Assembly: GCA_018700215.1 (NCBI GenBank)
Contig: JABIST010000391.1
Span: 1 to 7,245 of the forward strand
DNA: 7,245 bases
From: Dehalococcoidia bacterium
Lineage (GTDB): Bacteria; Chloroflexota; Dehalococcoidia; UBA2979
Direction of reading: 5' to 3'
The notes below the pieces were generated by a model that saw only the letters and a program-made list of their open reading frames with translations, was not told where the DNA came from and did no database searches. Both the position numbers and the translations under genes were made by a program. Positions 6,185-7,245 of the stretch are shown here, piece after piece. Numbering within the stretch: position 1 is the stretch's first letter; each line of letters begins with the position of its first letter.

Positions 6185-6213
6185 AGTTTACGCATCACCT
6201 AGGAGGGTGTCGA
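6185..6213 (-). promoter_or_regulatory. Sigma70-like promoter of pyrG
   Basis: The minus strand has TCGACA (6213-6208; five of six matches to TTGACA), a 17-bp spacer, and TAAACT (6190-6185; four of six to TATAAT). It lies between the upstream terminator and pyrG and would give a leader of about 30 bases. The predicted start region reads GACCAAAACCC, so the GGG start used in the Bacillus reiterative-transcription control of pyrG is not seen here. Confidence 0.5.
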
Positions 6214-6244
6214 ACCTACCCATCACACGCGGCGCTCCCACACC

Positions 6245-6274
6245 AAAACGGCCCGCCATTCGGCGGGCCGTTTT
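6245..6274. terminator. Perfect bidirectional intrinsic terminator
   Basis: AAAACGGCCCGCC (6245-6257) and its exact reverse complement (6262-6274) form a 13-bp stem with a 4-base loop. Its A and T flanks give a T-run on either strand. It begins 24 bases after the oxidoreductase stop codon on the minus strand and separates that unit from pyrG. Confidence 0.9.
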
Positions 6275-6297
6275 GCTTGCTGTCGAGGTCGAACCAG

Positions 6298-7245
6298 CTA
6301 GACGCCCAGCGCCTCCGCCACGTCCGCCAGACCCAGCGATTCCAGCTTCTCGCGACTCGGAGCACTCGTCTCCTGGTCCCAGCCGGCCTCGTCGTACCAT
6401 TCCTGCTTCATCGTCTCCAGGTCGATCGTGAAGCCCTCGTGCGGCCCTGCCGTCTGTGCCGGCTTGCCCAGCAAACGGCCTGGCACTTCACGCTCGGCGG
6501 GGTTGTTCCCGTGCTTCACCGCGAACGCCATCCGCAGGTTTGCGATCCGCTCGCCAACCCGGTCCAGCTCCTCGTGCGTCGTGTCCCAGCCTGTCACCAG
6601 GTTGATCCACTCCGGAATCCGGTCCGTCGGTGCCATCGTGAACACGAAGTAGCACATGCCACTGGAGTTCATCATGTGCGCCTGCTCGTGCGCGGCCTTG
6701 TGAATCGGACCCTGCCCCGTGAACTGCTTCTTGTCCTCCGGCGCCTTCGGCATCGTCGGGAACTTGGAGCTCTTCCCGGGCGACCAGATCGTGTGCCGCG
6801 CCGGCGTCGGATCCAGCACGTACGAGGCCGCGAACCCAATGTCCAGCTTCGGGTCGTGCATCGGCGGCTCTTCACCGTCGACAGCCGTCACAAACTCCTT
6901 CGCCGCCGGACCAATCTTCTCCGCGGCTGCCGTCGTGCCGTCGGTCAACAGCTCGCCCAGCGCACCCTCGCGCCGGCCAATCGCGTGCAGCGCCTGCATC
7001 ATGCTGGTCGCGTTGCCCCAGCTCAGTTCGATGCCGTCCGTGTCTTCTTTGGTCAGCAACCCCTGCTCGAAGCACTCCGTCGCGAACGAAATCGCCGCGC
7101 CGGCCGAAATCGTGTCCAGGCCGTACTCGTTGCACCAGTGGTTCGCCGCAATCATCGCGTCGGTGTCGTTCACACCGTTCATCACGCCAAACGCGCCCAT
7201 CGTCTCGTACTCGGGGCGGTGCGTGTGCTTCGGGAACGCGAACTC
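6298..7245 (-). CDS. Aldehyde:ferredoxin oxidoreductase, C-terminal part
   Basis: Tungsten-pterin enzyme family oxidising aldehydes to acids with ferredoxin as partner. The frame runs through the right edge, so the N-terminus is missing; 315 residues are visible. It opens EFAFPKHTHRPEYETMGAFG, the family's 'PEYET' region, then has CNEYGLDTISAG, a signature of the second domain. Near the C-terminus, SSGMCYF holds a cysteine (visible residue 198) that probably matches the last [4Fe-4S] ligand. The end, with VPGRLLGKP, GPHEGFTIDLETM, WYDEAGWD and a final LGLADVAEAL, is the standard AOR C-terminus. The N-terminal cysteines and pterin-binding domain are outside the window. It ends 24 bases before a strong terminator, so it is a separate unit from pyrG. 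Which aldehyde it uses cannot be said. The family includes many divergent paralogues in anaerobes and Chloroflexota. Confidence 0.92.
   Translation of the reverse strand, partial: EFAFPKHTHRPEYETMGAFGVMNGVNDTDAMIAANHWCNEYGLDTISAGAAISFATECFEQGLLTKEDTDGIELSWGNATSMMQALHAIGRREGALGELLTDGTTAAAEKIGPAAKEFVTAVDGEEPPMHDPKLDIGFAASYVLDPTPARHTIWSPGKSSKFPTMPKAPEDKKQFTGQGPIHKAAHEQAHMMNSSGMCYFVFTMAPTDRIPEWINLVTGWDTTHEELDRVGERIANLRMAFAVKHGNNPAEREVPGRLLGKPAQTAGPHEGFTIDLETMKQEWYDEAGWDQETSAPSREKLESLGLADVAEALGV

Overview
The window is a GC-rich bacterial chromosome segment. Six genes lie on the minus strand and one gene tail lies on the plus strand. Protein style suggests a Chloroflexota-like bacterium, possibly in or near Dehalococcoidia: a Rho with an Arg/Gly-rich N-terminal insert, a LysM-M23 peptidase, a DUF2269-like membrane protein and an aldehyde:ferredoxin oxidoreductase. 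This placement is an impression from the sequence, not a measured phylogeny.

Layout, read along minus-strand transcription from the right edge. (1) The C-terminal part of a tungsten-type aldehyde:ferredoxin oxidoreductase, cut by the window edge, ends at 6298. (2) A perfect 13-bp-stem terminator (6245-6274) closes that unit. (3) A sigma70-like promoter (6185-6213) and a Shine-Dalgarno sequence lead into pyrG (CTP synthase, 4449-6146). (4) A small four-helix membrane protein follows after 30 bp. (5) A 133-bp gap holds three tandem palindromic repeats. (6) A TalC-type transaldolase follows. (7) A 134-bp leader with an inverted repeat and a pyrimidine tract precedes rho. (8) A 212-bp gap holds a terminator-like hairpin inside an 8-bp inverted repeat. 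(9) A membrane-anchored LysM/M23 peptidase ends at 283, only 4 bp from the end of a convergent metallo-beta-lactamase-fold gene on the plus strand.

The order pyrG - tal - rho resembles the Bacillus-type pyrG - fba - tal - murA - rho - rpmE neighbourhood, so the core is an old housekeeping cluster joining pyrimidine nucleotide synthesis, pentose phosphate metabolism and transcription termination. I see no rpmE, fba or murA here. The genes are ordinary. I did not find a new multi-gene system. The parts worth a second look are non-coding: the hairpin repeats before the transaldolase gene, the structured rho leader, the nested structure after rho, and a possible non-canonical start codon for the peptidase.
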